The translations under genes were made by a program, and so were the position numbers. From CAG-791 sp000431495 (lineage in GTDB: Bacteria > Bacillota > Clostridia > Lachnospirales > Lachnospiraceae): DNA of 64,000 nt. The notes below the pieces were generated by a model that was given only the letters and a program-made list of their open reading frames with translations, had not been told where the DNA came from and did no database searches. Shown in pieces: positions 18,893 to 26,948 of the stretch (position 1 is the stretch's first letter; the number at the start of each line of letters is the position of its first letter). The stretch lies in assembly GCA_052117605.1 (NCBI GenBank), contig JBQKIT010000003.1; one strand, 5' to 3'.

Positions 18893-19759
18893 TCAGAGTG
18901 CATGCATGACGGGCTGCCGCTTCTCAAAGGTGGCATATTCCGTGAATCCGCATTCCTTCAGAAGCATTGCGGCGCGGTCAAAGGCAAAGCCTACGCCTTC
19001 CGGCGTGTGTGCATCGGAGCCGACGGTGACAAGGCGACCTCCGAAATCATGATATTTCTTCAGAATGGCTTTTCCGGGATTGGTTTCGGGAAAGCCTTTT
19101 TTCAGCGGCGAGGTGTTAAGCTCCAGCGCCTTTTCACGAAGAATCAGCTCACAGAGGATAGGATCGATGACGTCTGCATATTTCTCATAGAGAAAAGAAG
19201 AGCTGCGCTCCGGAGAAGAGCCGTCCGCTGACAAGGGACCGCAGCGGAGAATGTAATCGAGGTGCCCGTAGGAATCAAAGTCGTCAAAGGCGCGGATGTT
19301 GGCAAGCGCTGCCTCGAAATACATCCGGTAGGGATCAAAAGCTTCCTCGCCCGGCCAGGCGCGGAAGAAGGAATCGTAGTAGGGATCCATGCCGTCTCTT
19401 GCGGAATGAGTGGATCCGATGACAAAGTCAAAATCCGGATGCAAGTCCAGATACTGGTGCAGCGGATCGGCCATGGAGGCGCGAAGGCCGAGCTCCAGTC
19501 CGAAGAAAATCTGAATCCGGCCGGCGTAGTGTATTTTCTTAAGAAGATACATCTGGCGATAGGCATCGTAATCCAGATGAAAATCAGCTGTCGGGTCAGA
19601 AGGGGGCGCATTGCGGAACGGGGAATCCAGATCGACATGCTCGGTAAAGCAGATCGAAGAGAGCCCGGCAGCAATGGCTGCCTGGATCTGATCATCCATC
19701 AGAGCTTCGGAATCTGCGGAAAAAGAGGTGTGAATGTGGTAATCGGAACAAACGGCCAT
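18893..19759 (-). CDS. hisK: PHP-family histidinol-phosphatase (HisJ/HisK-type)
   Basis: PHP-domain metal phosphatase of about 288 residues, the form that removes phosphate from histidinol phosphate in histidine synthesis. The N-terminal D-Y-H8-I-H10-T-S metal motif, TEHVD, G.E.G and GSDAH metal-ligand segments are all visible. I start at ATG 19759 because AAGGAG sits 7 bases upstream; the longer reading to 19870 crosses the promoter region of gap and lacks a site. It is divergent from gap. No other his genes are here, so a related phosphoester substrate is possible. Confidence 0.8.
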   Translation of the reverse strand: MAVCSDYHIHTSFSADSEALMDDQIQAAIAAGLSSICFTEHVDLDSPFRNAPPSDPTADFHLDYDAYRQMYLLKKIHYAGRIQIFFGLELGLRASMADPLHQYLDLHPDFDFVIGSTHSARDGMDPYYDSFFRAWPGEEAFDPYRMYFEAALANIRAFDDFDSYGHLDYILRCGPLSADGSSPERSSSFLYEKYADVIDPILCELILREKALELNTSPLKKGFPETNPGKAILKKYHDFGGRLVTVGSDAHTPEGVGFAFDRAAMLLKECGFTEYATFEKRQPVMHAL

Positions 19760-19851
19760 GGGGTCTCCTTTATGATTGATAAAATTTTTCTTAATTATAC
19801 AGGGAAGAGACAAATTCAGCGGGGGAAAGCATCGAAACGCGGTTTCCCCAC

Positions 19852-19880
19852 TTGAAATTATTCGTCTCATTGAGTATTAT
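19852..19880 (+). promoter_or_regulatory. Candidate promoter of gap
   Basis: TTGAAA (19852-19857), 17 bp, TATTAT (19875-19880) gives a leader of about 67 bases before ATG 19954. A TTGACA at 19899-19904 has no acceptable -10 box and is a weaker alternative. Between 19760 and 19953 there are no genes. Confidence 0.5.
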
Positions 19881-19953
19881 ATAAACGCTGATAAAAAATT
19901 GACAAACTTTCAGGGGAGTCAATCAAAAAGATTTTTTTCAGGAGGAAACAGAA

Positions 19954-20964
19954 ATGGCAGTAAGAGTAGCAATTAATGGTTTTGGCCGTATCGGCCGTCT
20001 TGCTTTCAGACAGATGTTCGGTGCTGAGGGCTATGAAGTAGTTGCAATCAACGATCTGACCAGCCCGGAGATGCTTGCATACCTTCTTAAGTATGACACC
20101 ACTCACGGCCGCTATGACGGAACCGTTGAGGCAGCTGAGAACGCAATCGTCGTTAACGGCAAGAAGATCACCATCTATGCTGAGAAGGACGCTAAGGATC
20201 TTCCTTGGAAGGATCTGGACATCGATGTAGTTCTTGAGTGCACCGGTTTCTACACCTCCAAGGCTAAGGCTATGGCTCACATCGAGGCTGGCGCTAAGCA
20301 CGTTGTTATCTCTGCTCCTGCAGGCAGCGATCTGAAGACCATCGTTTATAATGTAAACCATGAGACTCTGACCGCTGAGGATCAGATCATCTCTGCTGCA
20401 TCCTGCACCACCAACTGCCTCGCTCCTATGGCAAAGGCTCTGAATGACCTCGCTCCGATCGAGTCCGGCTTCATGACCACTGTACACGCTTACACTGGCG
20501 ATCAGATGGTTCTGGATGGACCTCAGAGAAAGGGCAACCTTCGTCGTTCCAGAGCAGCAGCTCAGAACATCGTTCCTGCTTCCTCCGGAGCAGCTAAGGC
20601 AATCGGCCTGGTTCTTCCTGAGCTCGATGGCAAGCTGAACGGCGCTGCACAGCGTGTTCCTACTGCAACCGGCTCCACCACCATCCTTGATGCAGTTGTA
20701 GTTGGCCAGGTTACTGCTGATCAGGTTAACGCTCAGATGAAGGCTGAGGAGACTGAGTCCTTCGAGTACAACACCGATGAGATCGTTTCTTCCGATATCA
20801 TCAACAGCAAGGCTGGTTCCATCTTCGATGCAACTCAGACCAAGGTTCTTCCTATGGGTGACAAGACTCTCGTTCAGGTTGTTTCCTGGTATGACAACGA
20901 GAACTCCTACACCAGCCAGATGGTTCGCACCATCAAGCACTTCGGCTCTCTGCTGAACAAGTAA
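19954..20964 (+). CDS. gap: Type I glyceraldehyde-3-phosphate dehydrogenase
   Basis: Glycolytic enzyme that oxidises glyceraldehyde 3-phosphate to 1,3-bisphosphoglycerate with NAD; 336 residues, the normal length. It has the GFGRIGRLAFRQ dinucleotide motif at the N-terminus, catalytic Cys151 in SCTTNCLAP and the C-terminal SWYDNENSY segment. AGGAGG precedes the ATG. Codon use is strongly biased to GCT/GCA, CGT and AAG, unlike the GCG/GCC-rich sugar genes before it, as expected of a highly expressed gene. First of a gap-pgk-tpiA series. Confidence 0.97.
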   Translation: MAVRVAINGFGRIGRLAFRQMFGAEGYEVVAINDLTSPEMLAYLLKYDTTHGRYDGTVEAAENAIVVNGKKITIYAEKDAKDLPWKDLDIDVVLECTGFYTSKAKAMAHIEAGAKHVVISAPAGSDLKTIVYNVNHETLTAEDQIISAASCTTNCLAPMAKALNDLAPIESGFMTTVHAYTGDQMVLDGPQRKGNLRRSRAAAQNIVPASSGAAKAIGLVLPELDGKLNGAAQRVPTATGSTTILDAVVVGQVTADQVNAQMKAEETESFEYNTDEIVSSDIINSKAGSIFDATQTKVLPMGDKTLVQVVSWYDNENSYTSQMVRTIKHFGSLLNK

Positions 20965-21003
20965 TCCGAGTGATCACAAAATCATAGAGAAGAGTGTAAT
21001 GAT

Positions 21004-21048
21004 AACCGAGGCCCGGGCCCTTGAGGCCTGGGCCTCGGTTTATTATTT
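21004..21048 (+). terminator. Strong hairpin with T-run between gap and pgk
   Basis: A 16-bp stem with one mismatch (arms 21004-21019 and 21025-21040, loop CTTGA), followed by TATTATTTTTTT. It lies inside a gene series normally co-transcribed, so it probably sets gap above pgk by partial termination. Confidence 0.85.
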
Positions 21049-21065
21049 TTTTAAGGAGGCCAATC

Positions 21066-22304
21066 ATGGCAGCATTAAATAAGAAAACTGTTGACGATTT
21101 TAACGCAGCAGGCAGAAGAGTTCTGGTAAGATGCGATTTCAACGTACCGCTCAAGGAAGGCAAGATCACCGATGAGACTCGTATCGTTGCAGCTCTTCCC
21201 ACGATCAAGAAGCTGATCGAAGAGGGCGCAAAGGTTATCCTCTGCTCCCATCTCGGCAAGGTTAAGAACGGACCCAACGAGGGCGAGTCTCTTGCTCCCG
21301 TAGCAGCACGTCTTTCCGAGAAGCTCGGCAAGGAAGTGAAGTTCATCGCTGATTACAACGTAACCGGCGAGGCAGCAACCGAGGCAGTTGCAGCAATGCA
21401 GCCCGGTGATGTGGTTCTTCTTCAGAACACTCGTTTCAGAGGCAAGGAAGAGACCAAGCCGCAGGACGCAGGCGAGCAGTTTGCAAAAGAGCTTGCTGAC
21501 CTTGCAGATGACTATGTATGCGATGCATTCGGTTCCGCACACCGCGCACATGCTTCGGTTGCTGTTGTAACCAAGTATATCCGCGAGAAGGGCGGCAACT
21601 GTGCAGTCGGATATCTGATGCAGAAGGAAATCAAGTTCCTTGGCAATGCGGTAGAAGATCCGGTTCGTCCCTTCGTTGCAATTCTTGGCGGCGCAAAGGT
21701 TGCTGACAAGCTGAACGTTATCTCCAATCTTCTGGAGAAGTGCGACACCCTGATCATCGGTGGCGGCATGGCTTACACCTTTGCAAAGGCTCAGGGCTAC
21801 GAAATCGGAACCTCTCTTTGCGATGAGACCAAGGTTGATTACTGCAAGGAGATGCTGGAGAAGGCAGAGAAGCTTGGCAAGAAGCTTCTGCTCCCGGTAG
21901 ATGCAGTGATCACGGATCATTTCCCGGATCCGATTGATGATGCTGGTATCGCAACCGAGGTTGTTGATATCGACAAGATCCCGGCTGACAAGATGGGAAT
22001 GGACATCGGACCGAAGACCAGAGCTCTGTATGCAGAGGCAGTTGCTTCCGCAAAGACCGTTGTATGGAACGGACCGATGGGTGTATTCGAGAACCCGGTT
22101 CTGGCTGAGGGAACCAAGGCTGTTGCCAAGGCTCTGGCAGAGACCGACGCTACCACCATCATCGGCGGCGGTGATTCTGCAGCAGCTGTTAACCAGCTTG
22201 GCTATGCAGACAAGATGAGCCACATCTCCACAGGCGGCGGTGCTTCTCTGGAATTCCTGGAGGGCAAGGAGCTTCCTGGTGTTTATGCAGCTGACGATAA
22301 ATAA
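21066..22304 (+). CDS. pgk: Phosphoglycerate kinase
   Basis: Transfers phosphate from 1,3-bisphosphoglycerate to ADP in glycolysis; 412 residues. Family landmarks: RVLVRCDFNVPL near the N-terminus, SHLGK, LLQNTRF, a VAILGGAKVADK segment and the C-terminal IIGGGDSAAA with STGGGASLEFLEG. The ATG at 21066 with AAGGAGG just upstream is the start; a GTG at 21021 lies within the terminator loop and is rejected. Codon bias matches gap. Confidence 0.97.
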   Translation: MAALNKKTVDDFNAAGRRVLVRCDFNVPLKEGKITDETRIVAALPTIKKLIEEGAKVILCSHLGKVKNGPNEGESLAPVAARLSEKLGKEVKFIADYNVTGEAATEAVAAMQPGDVVLLQNTRFRGKEETKPQDAGEQFAKELADLADDYVCDAFGSAHRAHASVAVVTKYIREKGGNCAVGYLMQKEIKFLGNAVEDPVRPFVAILGGAKVADKLNVISNLLEKCDTLIIGGGMAYTFAKAQGYEIGTSLCDETKVDYCKEMLEKAEKLGKKLLLPVDAVITDHFPDPIDDAGIATEVVDIDKIPADKMGMDIGPKTRALYAEAVASAKTVVWNGPMGVFENPVLAEGTKAVAKALAETDATTIIGGGDSAAAVNQLGYADKMSHISTGGGASLEFLEGKELPGVYAADDK

Positions 22305-22328
22305 TTGAAGGTTGTTATTTTACCCATT

Positions 22329-22351
22329 GGGGATCTTCTCTGAGGATCCCC
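22329..22351 (+). terminator. Weak hairpin between pgk and tpiA
   Basis: GGGGATC and GATCCCC arms around a TTCTCTGAG-type loop, followed by GGTGCGGTTTTG. The T-run is poor, so this is a likely attenuator or RNA-stability element rather than a full stop. Confidence 0.4.
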
Positions 22352-22383
22352 GGTGCGGTTTTGGGAAAAGGAGAATCATAATT

Positions 22384-23136
22384 ATGGCACGTAAGAAGAT
22401 TATTGCCGGAAACTGGAAGATGAACAAGACTCCGAGCGAAGCAAAGGAGCTCGTAGAGCTGCTGAAGCCCCTCGTAGACAACCCGGATGTGGATGTTGTG
22501 TACTGCGTTCCTGCAATCGACATTGTTCCGGTTGCTGAGGCAATCAAGGGAACCAATGTACAGCTCGGTGCTGAGAACATTTCGGATCAGGACAAGGGTG
22601 CTTTCACCGGAGAGATTTCTGCTGCAATGCTGGTAGATGCTGGCGTTAAGTATGTTATCATCGGTCACTCCGAGAGAAGACAGTATTACGGTGAGGACGA
22701 TGCGTTCCTGAACCGCAAGGTCCTGAAGGCTCTGGAGAATGGCCTGACACCGATTCTTTGCTGCGGCGAGACGCTTGAGCAGCGCGAGGCCGGTGTTACT
22801 CTTGACTGGATTCGTCTTCAGATCAAGTCGGATCTGCAGGGCGTAACCGCTGAGCAGGCTGCTTCCATGGTTATCGCATACGAGCCGATCTGGGCAATCG
22901 GAACCGGAAAGACCGCTACCTCCGATCAGGCAGAAGAGGTTTGTGCAGCAATCCGTGCAGCAATCGCTGAGATTTATGACACCGATACCGCAGAGAAGAT
23001 CCGCATTCAGTACGGCGGCTCCATGAATGCCGGCAACTGCAAGGAGCTTCTTGCAAAGCCTGACATCGACGGCGGACTGATCGGCGGAGCAGCTCTGAAG
23101 GCTGATTTCGGCGAGATCGTCAATTACAACAAGTAA
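22384..23136 (+). CDS. tpiA: Triose-phosphate isomerase
   Basis: Interconverts dihydroxyacetone phosphate and glyceraldehyde 3-phosphate; 250 residues. AGNWKMNK holds the catalytic Lys, His95 lies in IGHSERRQ, and Glu167 lies in AYEPIWAIGTG, with the C-terminal IQYGGSM and GGLIGGAAL phosphate-binding turns. AAAGGAG precedes ATG 22384; the longer TTG reading from 22312 runs through a hairpin and is rejected. Third of the glycolytic series. Confidence 0.97.
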   Translation: MARKKIIAGNWKMNKTPSEAKELVELLKPLVDNPDVDVVYCVPAIDIVPVAEAIKGTNVQLGAENISDQDKGAFTGEISAAMLVDAGVKYVIIGHSERRQYYGEDDAFLNRKVLKALENGLTPILCCGETLEQREAGVTLDWIRLQIKSDLQGVTAEQAASMVIAYEPIWAIGTGKTATSDQAEEVCAAIRAAIAEIYDTDTAEKIRIQYGGSMNAGNCKELLAKPDIDGGLIGGAALKADFGEIVNYNK

Positions 23137-23217
23137 GCCATAAGAAAGTCATAAAAGCTGCTTCTGCATTCGGCACCTTCGGACGGAGGGGACCGGATAC
23201 GGAAGCGGAATCAGACA

Positions 23218-23263
23218 AACAGGGCTGCGGCAGAATCGCAATGGATTCTGCCGCAGCCCTGTT
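23218..23263. terminator. 20-bp perfect hairpin between tpiA and the convergent CutA-like gene
   Basis: Arms 23218-23237 and 23244-23263 pair perfectly with loop GCAATG. No T-run follows on either strand, but its place between convergent genes suggests a shared terminator or 3'-end stabiliser. Confidence 0.6.
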
Positions 23264-23320
23264 ATGATAGAATAAGAATTCGTTATCCGGCTTATGAAGT
23301 ATGAAGTTCTGTGACTGTGC

Positions 23321-23656
23321 TCAGCTCAGCTTGTCGGTCACGTGATTTTCCACATAGGCCGCGTATTTCTCTGAGGTTTGCGCAAGCGGTGTGACGGTGA
23401 CTTCAGAGTCCAGAATCTGATTGATTTTGTTTGAGAGCTCGATTACGCGTGCGACTGCCTCTTCCTTGGTCCGCATGGTAAGCTCGCAGCGCTTCAGGAT
23501 GGATATGCCGCCCTCATCGTACGTTTTCTTGACGGCGATGTCCACATCGGAAATGCGCGCATCCGAGATGAGATTTTCAGAAAAAAGTCTGGTCAGAATA
23601 TCCTTTGCGTTGTCGCGGGAATAAGCCAGTGTTTGAATTTCGACAATTTTACTCAT
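23321..23656 (-). CDS. Small CutA-like protein
   Basis: Protein of 111 residues, no signal peptide or membrane segment. The predicted alternating strands and helices, with N-terminal I..LAYSRDNAKDILTRLFSE, central SDARISDV and a late VTVTPLA..S..YAAYVE, resemble the CutA1 fold (trimeric ferredoxin-like, historically linked to divalent cation tolerance). The similarity is by pattern and weak in sequence, so the function is uncertain. An AGGGAGG-type site precedes the ATG. It lies between tpiA and an acyltransferase gene of the same strand. Confidence 0.55.
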   Translation of the reverse strand: MSKIVEIQTLAYSRDNAKDILTRLFSENLISDARISDVDIAVKKTYDEGGISILKRCELTMRTKEEAVARVIELSNKINQILDSEVTVTPLAQTSEKYAAYVENHVTDKLS

Positions 23657-23714
23657 TGTGAGTTACCTCCCTGTAAGCTCCATCGTATCATTCCGGAAAT
23701 GGAAAGAAAAGAGG

Positions 23715-24872
23715 CTAAGAGACCAGTTTTTTCAGAAAAGAAATCCGGCCGGAAAGGAGACTGGCACCCAGAGAAACTGCAAACAGGAGAACAAGAAGAA
23801 GGGGGATTCCAAGGAAAGGATTGGAGATCCGTGATGGAATTCCGAGCCTGTCTGCAAGATCCAGAAAGAATGGATGGATCAGGTAGATGCCGAATGCGGA
23901 TTGGGAAAGAGCCGCCGCTGCCTGGGCTGTTTTATCGCTGCAGGAGCTGCGGCAGATGGTAAGAAAAAGTGCTGTGGACAGAAGCAGAACTGCCGGGGTA
24001 AACGGCGAGGCAAGTGCAGTATATGCGCTGCCCTGTCCGACAGAGCGCACGGAGGCCGCATACGCTGCGGGAAACAGAGAGAAAATGACAACGACCCACA
24101 GGAGTGCCAAGGATCGGCAGCGGTGATCACACCGGAATGTCGATGAACGGCGATGCTGTGCACACGGGGATGCTGCGAGGCGGCTGTGCTCATACAGAAT
24201 ATGACCCAGAAGAAAATAGCCCAGATATCCAAGAAAATAATTCAGGTCAAACAGCTCCCGGAAGTCCATCAGAAGATATTTGAAGGGGAACTCGAACAGA
24301 AAGGCGGTGGGGAGAACCACTGCGAAAATGACAAAGAAAATCAGGTACAGGCAGGAGACCCCGCGGCGCTGAGCTCCCTCATAGATCATGGGAACAAGAA
24401 GAAGGAGAACTATAAGCATCGGAAGGTACCAGAGGTGATACTTGCCGGTGAGGCGGAAAAAGGCAAGAAACAGCTGCTCTTTGATTCCCTTTTCGGCAAG
24501 AAGCTCCGGGTTCAGCAGAGTATCCTCCAGAAGATAGAAAATCTTCCAGATAAAGTACAGAAGAAGATAGTGCAGGCTCCTTTGACACATGAAGCGAATG
24601 GAAGTACTCTTTTCATGATGGGACGGAGCAAGGAAAAGCGCACCGCTTATCATGACAAAGAGAGAGACTCCGGCAAAGGAAGCGATGCTGCAAAGCTGTG
24701 TAAACAAAAGAGGTGCACCAAAAGCTGCACTGACCTGATCCAGCCACTGCGCAGAGACATGGGTCAGGATAACCAGAAGAATTGCCAGCACACGGATCCG
24801 GTCCAGAGAAGGATCTCGGTGCAGCTTACGGTTGTTGGAGGGATTGTCTTTCATAAAAAGTTCAGAATTCAT
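23715..24872 (-). CDS. Acyltransferase family 3 membrane protein
   Basis: Integral membrane acyltransferase of about 385 residues and roughly ten hydrophobic segments. The family opens with a LDRIRVLAILLVILTHVS helix containing the conserved R and H. Such proteins acylate sugars of the envelope or small molecules. The start is uncertain: ATGs occur at 24890, 24872 and 24854, none with a good ribosome site. A TATAAT box on the minus strand overlaps ATG 24890, so I favour 24872 or 24854 and a very short leader. It is divergent from the LCP gene. Confidence 0.8.
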   Translation of the reverse strand: MNSELFMKDNPSNNRKLHRDPSLDRIRVLAILLVILTHVSAQWLDQVSAAFGAPLLFTQLCSIASFAGVSLFVMISGALFLAPSHHEKSTSIRFMCQRSLHYLLLYFIWKIFYLLEDTLLNPELLAEKGIKEQLFLAFFRLTGKYHLWYLPMLIVLLLLVPMIYEGAQRRGVSCLYLIFFVIFAVVLPTAFLFEFPFKYLLMDFRELFDLNYFLGYLGYFLLGHILYEHSRLAASPCAQHRRSSTFRCDHRCRSLALLWVVVIFSLFPAAYAASVRSVGQGSAYTALASPFTPAVLLLSTALFLTICRSSCSDKTAQAAAALSQSAFGIYLIHPFFLDLADRLGIPSRISNPFLGIPLLLVLLFAVSLGASLLSGRISFLKKLVS

Positions 24873-24980
24873 AGTAAAACCATTATACACGTTTATGATA
24901 AAATTTTATGGTTATCATGTGAATATCAGAGAAACCCGGACGTGAACCGGAGAACAGTAAGATAAGAATAGAAGGACAGG

Positions 24981-26879
24981 ATGGAAGAGCAGAAGAATAG
25001 AAAGTGGAATCAGACGGAGACGGATGATTCCTGGACGGATGATCTGGCAGAGGCCATTCATCGTCAGACTATGAAAGAACAGCAGGAATACGGACAGGAG
25101 CTTGGAGATGCCTTGCAGGATTCCGGAGACGATCGAAATGACGCGCAGAATCCATCGTCGGAATCAGAGCTTCTGCGGAATGATATGCAAAATGCTGTGA
25201 CGGGCGATGCGGAGAGCGTGCTGAGCCAGCCGCAGAGTCCCTCACAGGGATCGGACGATTTCCGGGGCGAGGATGTACCGCCGAGAAGAAGCCGGAATTT
25301 TGCAGATCCGGAGGAGGCGCTCGGGATGAGAAGGCATACGCAGCCGGAGGGAGTGGTGCTTTTTGACGAGGTAGTAGATGACGCGGATTCCGAAAGCCGT
25401 AAAGAGAAGAAGCACTTCGGACGGAAAGACAAATCTGCGAAGAAGAAAGACCGCCGCAAGGAGAAGCCGGAGAGAAAAGAAAAGGAGAGCAGAGATACGG
25501 GAAAGCGCAGATACAGAGACGAAAACGGATATCAGGACGAATATGGAGATGAATTTGCAAAGGAGTATGGAAGACGCCGCGGAAGACGGGATCCGTATGA
25601 GAATGTGGATCCGGAATTCATAGATTCCCGTTACAGGAATTCCGATGATGACCGGTATGCCCGCGGAGACGAACGATATGATCGCAGAGATGACCGGTAT
25701 GCCCGCAGAGACGACCGGTATGATCGCAGAGGTGACCGGTATGGTTCCGGGCGAAACCGCAAGGACAGAGAACGGGGCATGTCACGGCAGGAGCGCCGGG
25801 AATACGAGGAATTTCTTGCGTTCAAGGAGCAGCAGGGCCGCGGACGGAAAAAGAAGCACCGTGTTCGGAATTTCATCATTACACTGCTGGTGCTCCTGTT
25901 CCTGGTGATTCCGATTCTGGCGATTGCGGCAAGAATGATCGGCATTACCCAGGGTGTCAGTACGCAGGATATTAAGAAGCTTCTCAGCGATGAGGTGAAG
26001 AAGAGTCAGGAGACCGGTGCCATGGCGGGGTACACGAACATTGCCCTGTTCGGCCTGGACTCCACCCAGCAAAGCCTGGATTCCGGCAACAACCGGACGG
26101 ATGTCATGATCATTGCGTCCATCAATAACAAGACCGGTGATGCAAAGCTGGTTTCTCTGTATCGTGACACATATCTGGATGTTGGAGACGGGAATTATCA
26201 GAAGGCGAATGCTGCCTATGCCTTCGGCGGTCCGGAGCAGGCGATCAAGATGATCAATAAGAATCTGGATCTGAACATCACGGACTATGTGACCGTCGGC
26301 TTTGAAGGCGTCACGGATCTTGTGGATGAGGTCGGAGGCGTGGAGATTGATGTGCAGAGCGATGAGATTGAGCATCTGAACAATTATCAGTCTACGATGG
26401 CAACGGAGCTTGGGAAGGAATACATTCCGGTGACAGCTCCCGGCGTGCAGACACTGAATGGACTGCAGGCAACGGCATACTGCAGAATCCGTTATACGGA
26501 CGGAGGAGATTTCAAACGGACAGAGCGGCAGAAGGAGGTCCTCTCCAAGGCCTTCGAGAAGCTGAAGAAATCAGGCCCTGTGACAATGATCAAGGCGGCG
26601 AACAGCCTGTCCAGCGAGGTTCGCACCTCCCTGAATCCGGCCGAAATTGCATCGCTTGCCATGAAGGCCATGCGCTTTAATATTTCGGAAACGAATGGTT
26701 TCCCGAATGATCAGTACCGGGCTGTCGGCTACATCGGGGATCAGTCCTGCGTCATTCCGGTACATCTGACCGATAATGTTGTGTGGCTGCATCAGTATCT
26801 GTTCAATGACAGCTCCTACCAGGTTTCGTCCACGGTTCAGGAGATCAGCGATCAGGTGAGTGCGAAGTCAGGCTATTGA
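24981..26879 (+). CDS. LCP (LytR-CpsA-Psr) family cell-wall ligase with long charged N-terminal region
   Basis: LCP enzymes attach teichoic acid or capsule polymers from lipid carriers to peptidoglycan. Residues 1 to about 290 are cytoplasmic, disordered and very charged (Glu/Asp/Arg/Lys), including a heptad-type repeat at about 223-256. A single membrane helix lies near 295-320, and the LCP catalytic domain covers about 345-565, with ALFGLDS, the NNRTDVMI motif, SLYRDTYLD and a YCRIRYTDGGDFKRTERQ signature that holds the conserved Arg residues. At 632 residues it is much longer than a typical LCP protein (300-400) because of the N-terminal tail. It is divergent from the acyltransferase. Confidence 0.9.
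   Translation: MEEQKNRKWNQTETDDSWTDDLAEAIHRQTMKEQQEYGQELGDALQDSGDDRNDAQNPSSESELLRNDMQNAVTGDAESVLSQPQSPSQGSDDFRGEDVPPRRSRNFADPEEALGMRRHTQPEGVVLFDEVVDDADSESRKEKKHFGRKDKSAKKKDRRKEKPERKEKESRDTGKRRYRDENGYQDEYGDEFAKEYGRRRGRRDPYENVDPEFIDSRYRNSDDDRYARGDERYDRRDDRYARRDDRYDRRGDRYGSGRNRKDRERGMSRQERREYEEFLAFKEQQGRGRKKKHRVRNFIITLLVLLFLVIPILAIAARMIGITQGVSTQDIKKLLSDEVKKSQETGAMAGYTNIALFGLDSTQQSLDSGNNRTDVMIIASINNKTGDAKLVSLYRDTYLDVGDGNYQKANAAYAFGGPEQAIKMINKNLDLNITDYVTVGFEGVTDLVDEVGGVEIDVQSDEIEHLNNYQSTMATELGKEYIPVTAPGVQTLNGLQATAYCRIRYTDGGDFKRTERQKEVLSKAFEKLKKSGPVTMIKAANSLSSEVRTSLNPAEIASLAMKAMRFNISETNGFPNDQYRAVGYIGDQSCVIPVHLTDNVVWLHQYLFNDSSYQVSSTVQEISDQVSAKSGY
25647..25748 (+). repeat. Five tandem 21-bp in-frame coding repeats
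   Basis: Near-identical 21-bp units encode heptapeptides of the form (R/G)D(D/E)RY(A/D)R. They alternate in two flavours, so the true period looks like 42 bp. Units such as GACCGGTATGCCCGCAGAGA recur with few changes, indicating recent slippage or duplication inside the LCP gene. Confidence 0.85.
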
Positions 26880-26948
26880 TCTGCCGCGAAAAAAGACAGA
26901 GAAAATGCCTCTGTCCGGAGTGCCGGTCAAGGGCAATCAGGGGGAAAT

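Noticed and set aside
20000..22223. Long minus-strand frames opposite gap and pgk
   Set aside because: Explained by the strong codon bias of these genes, which keeps the opposite frame open.
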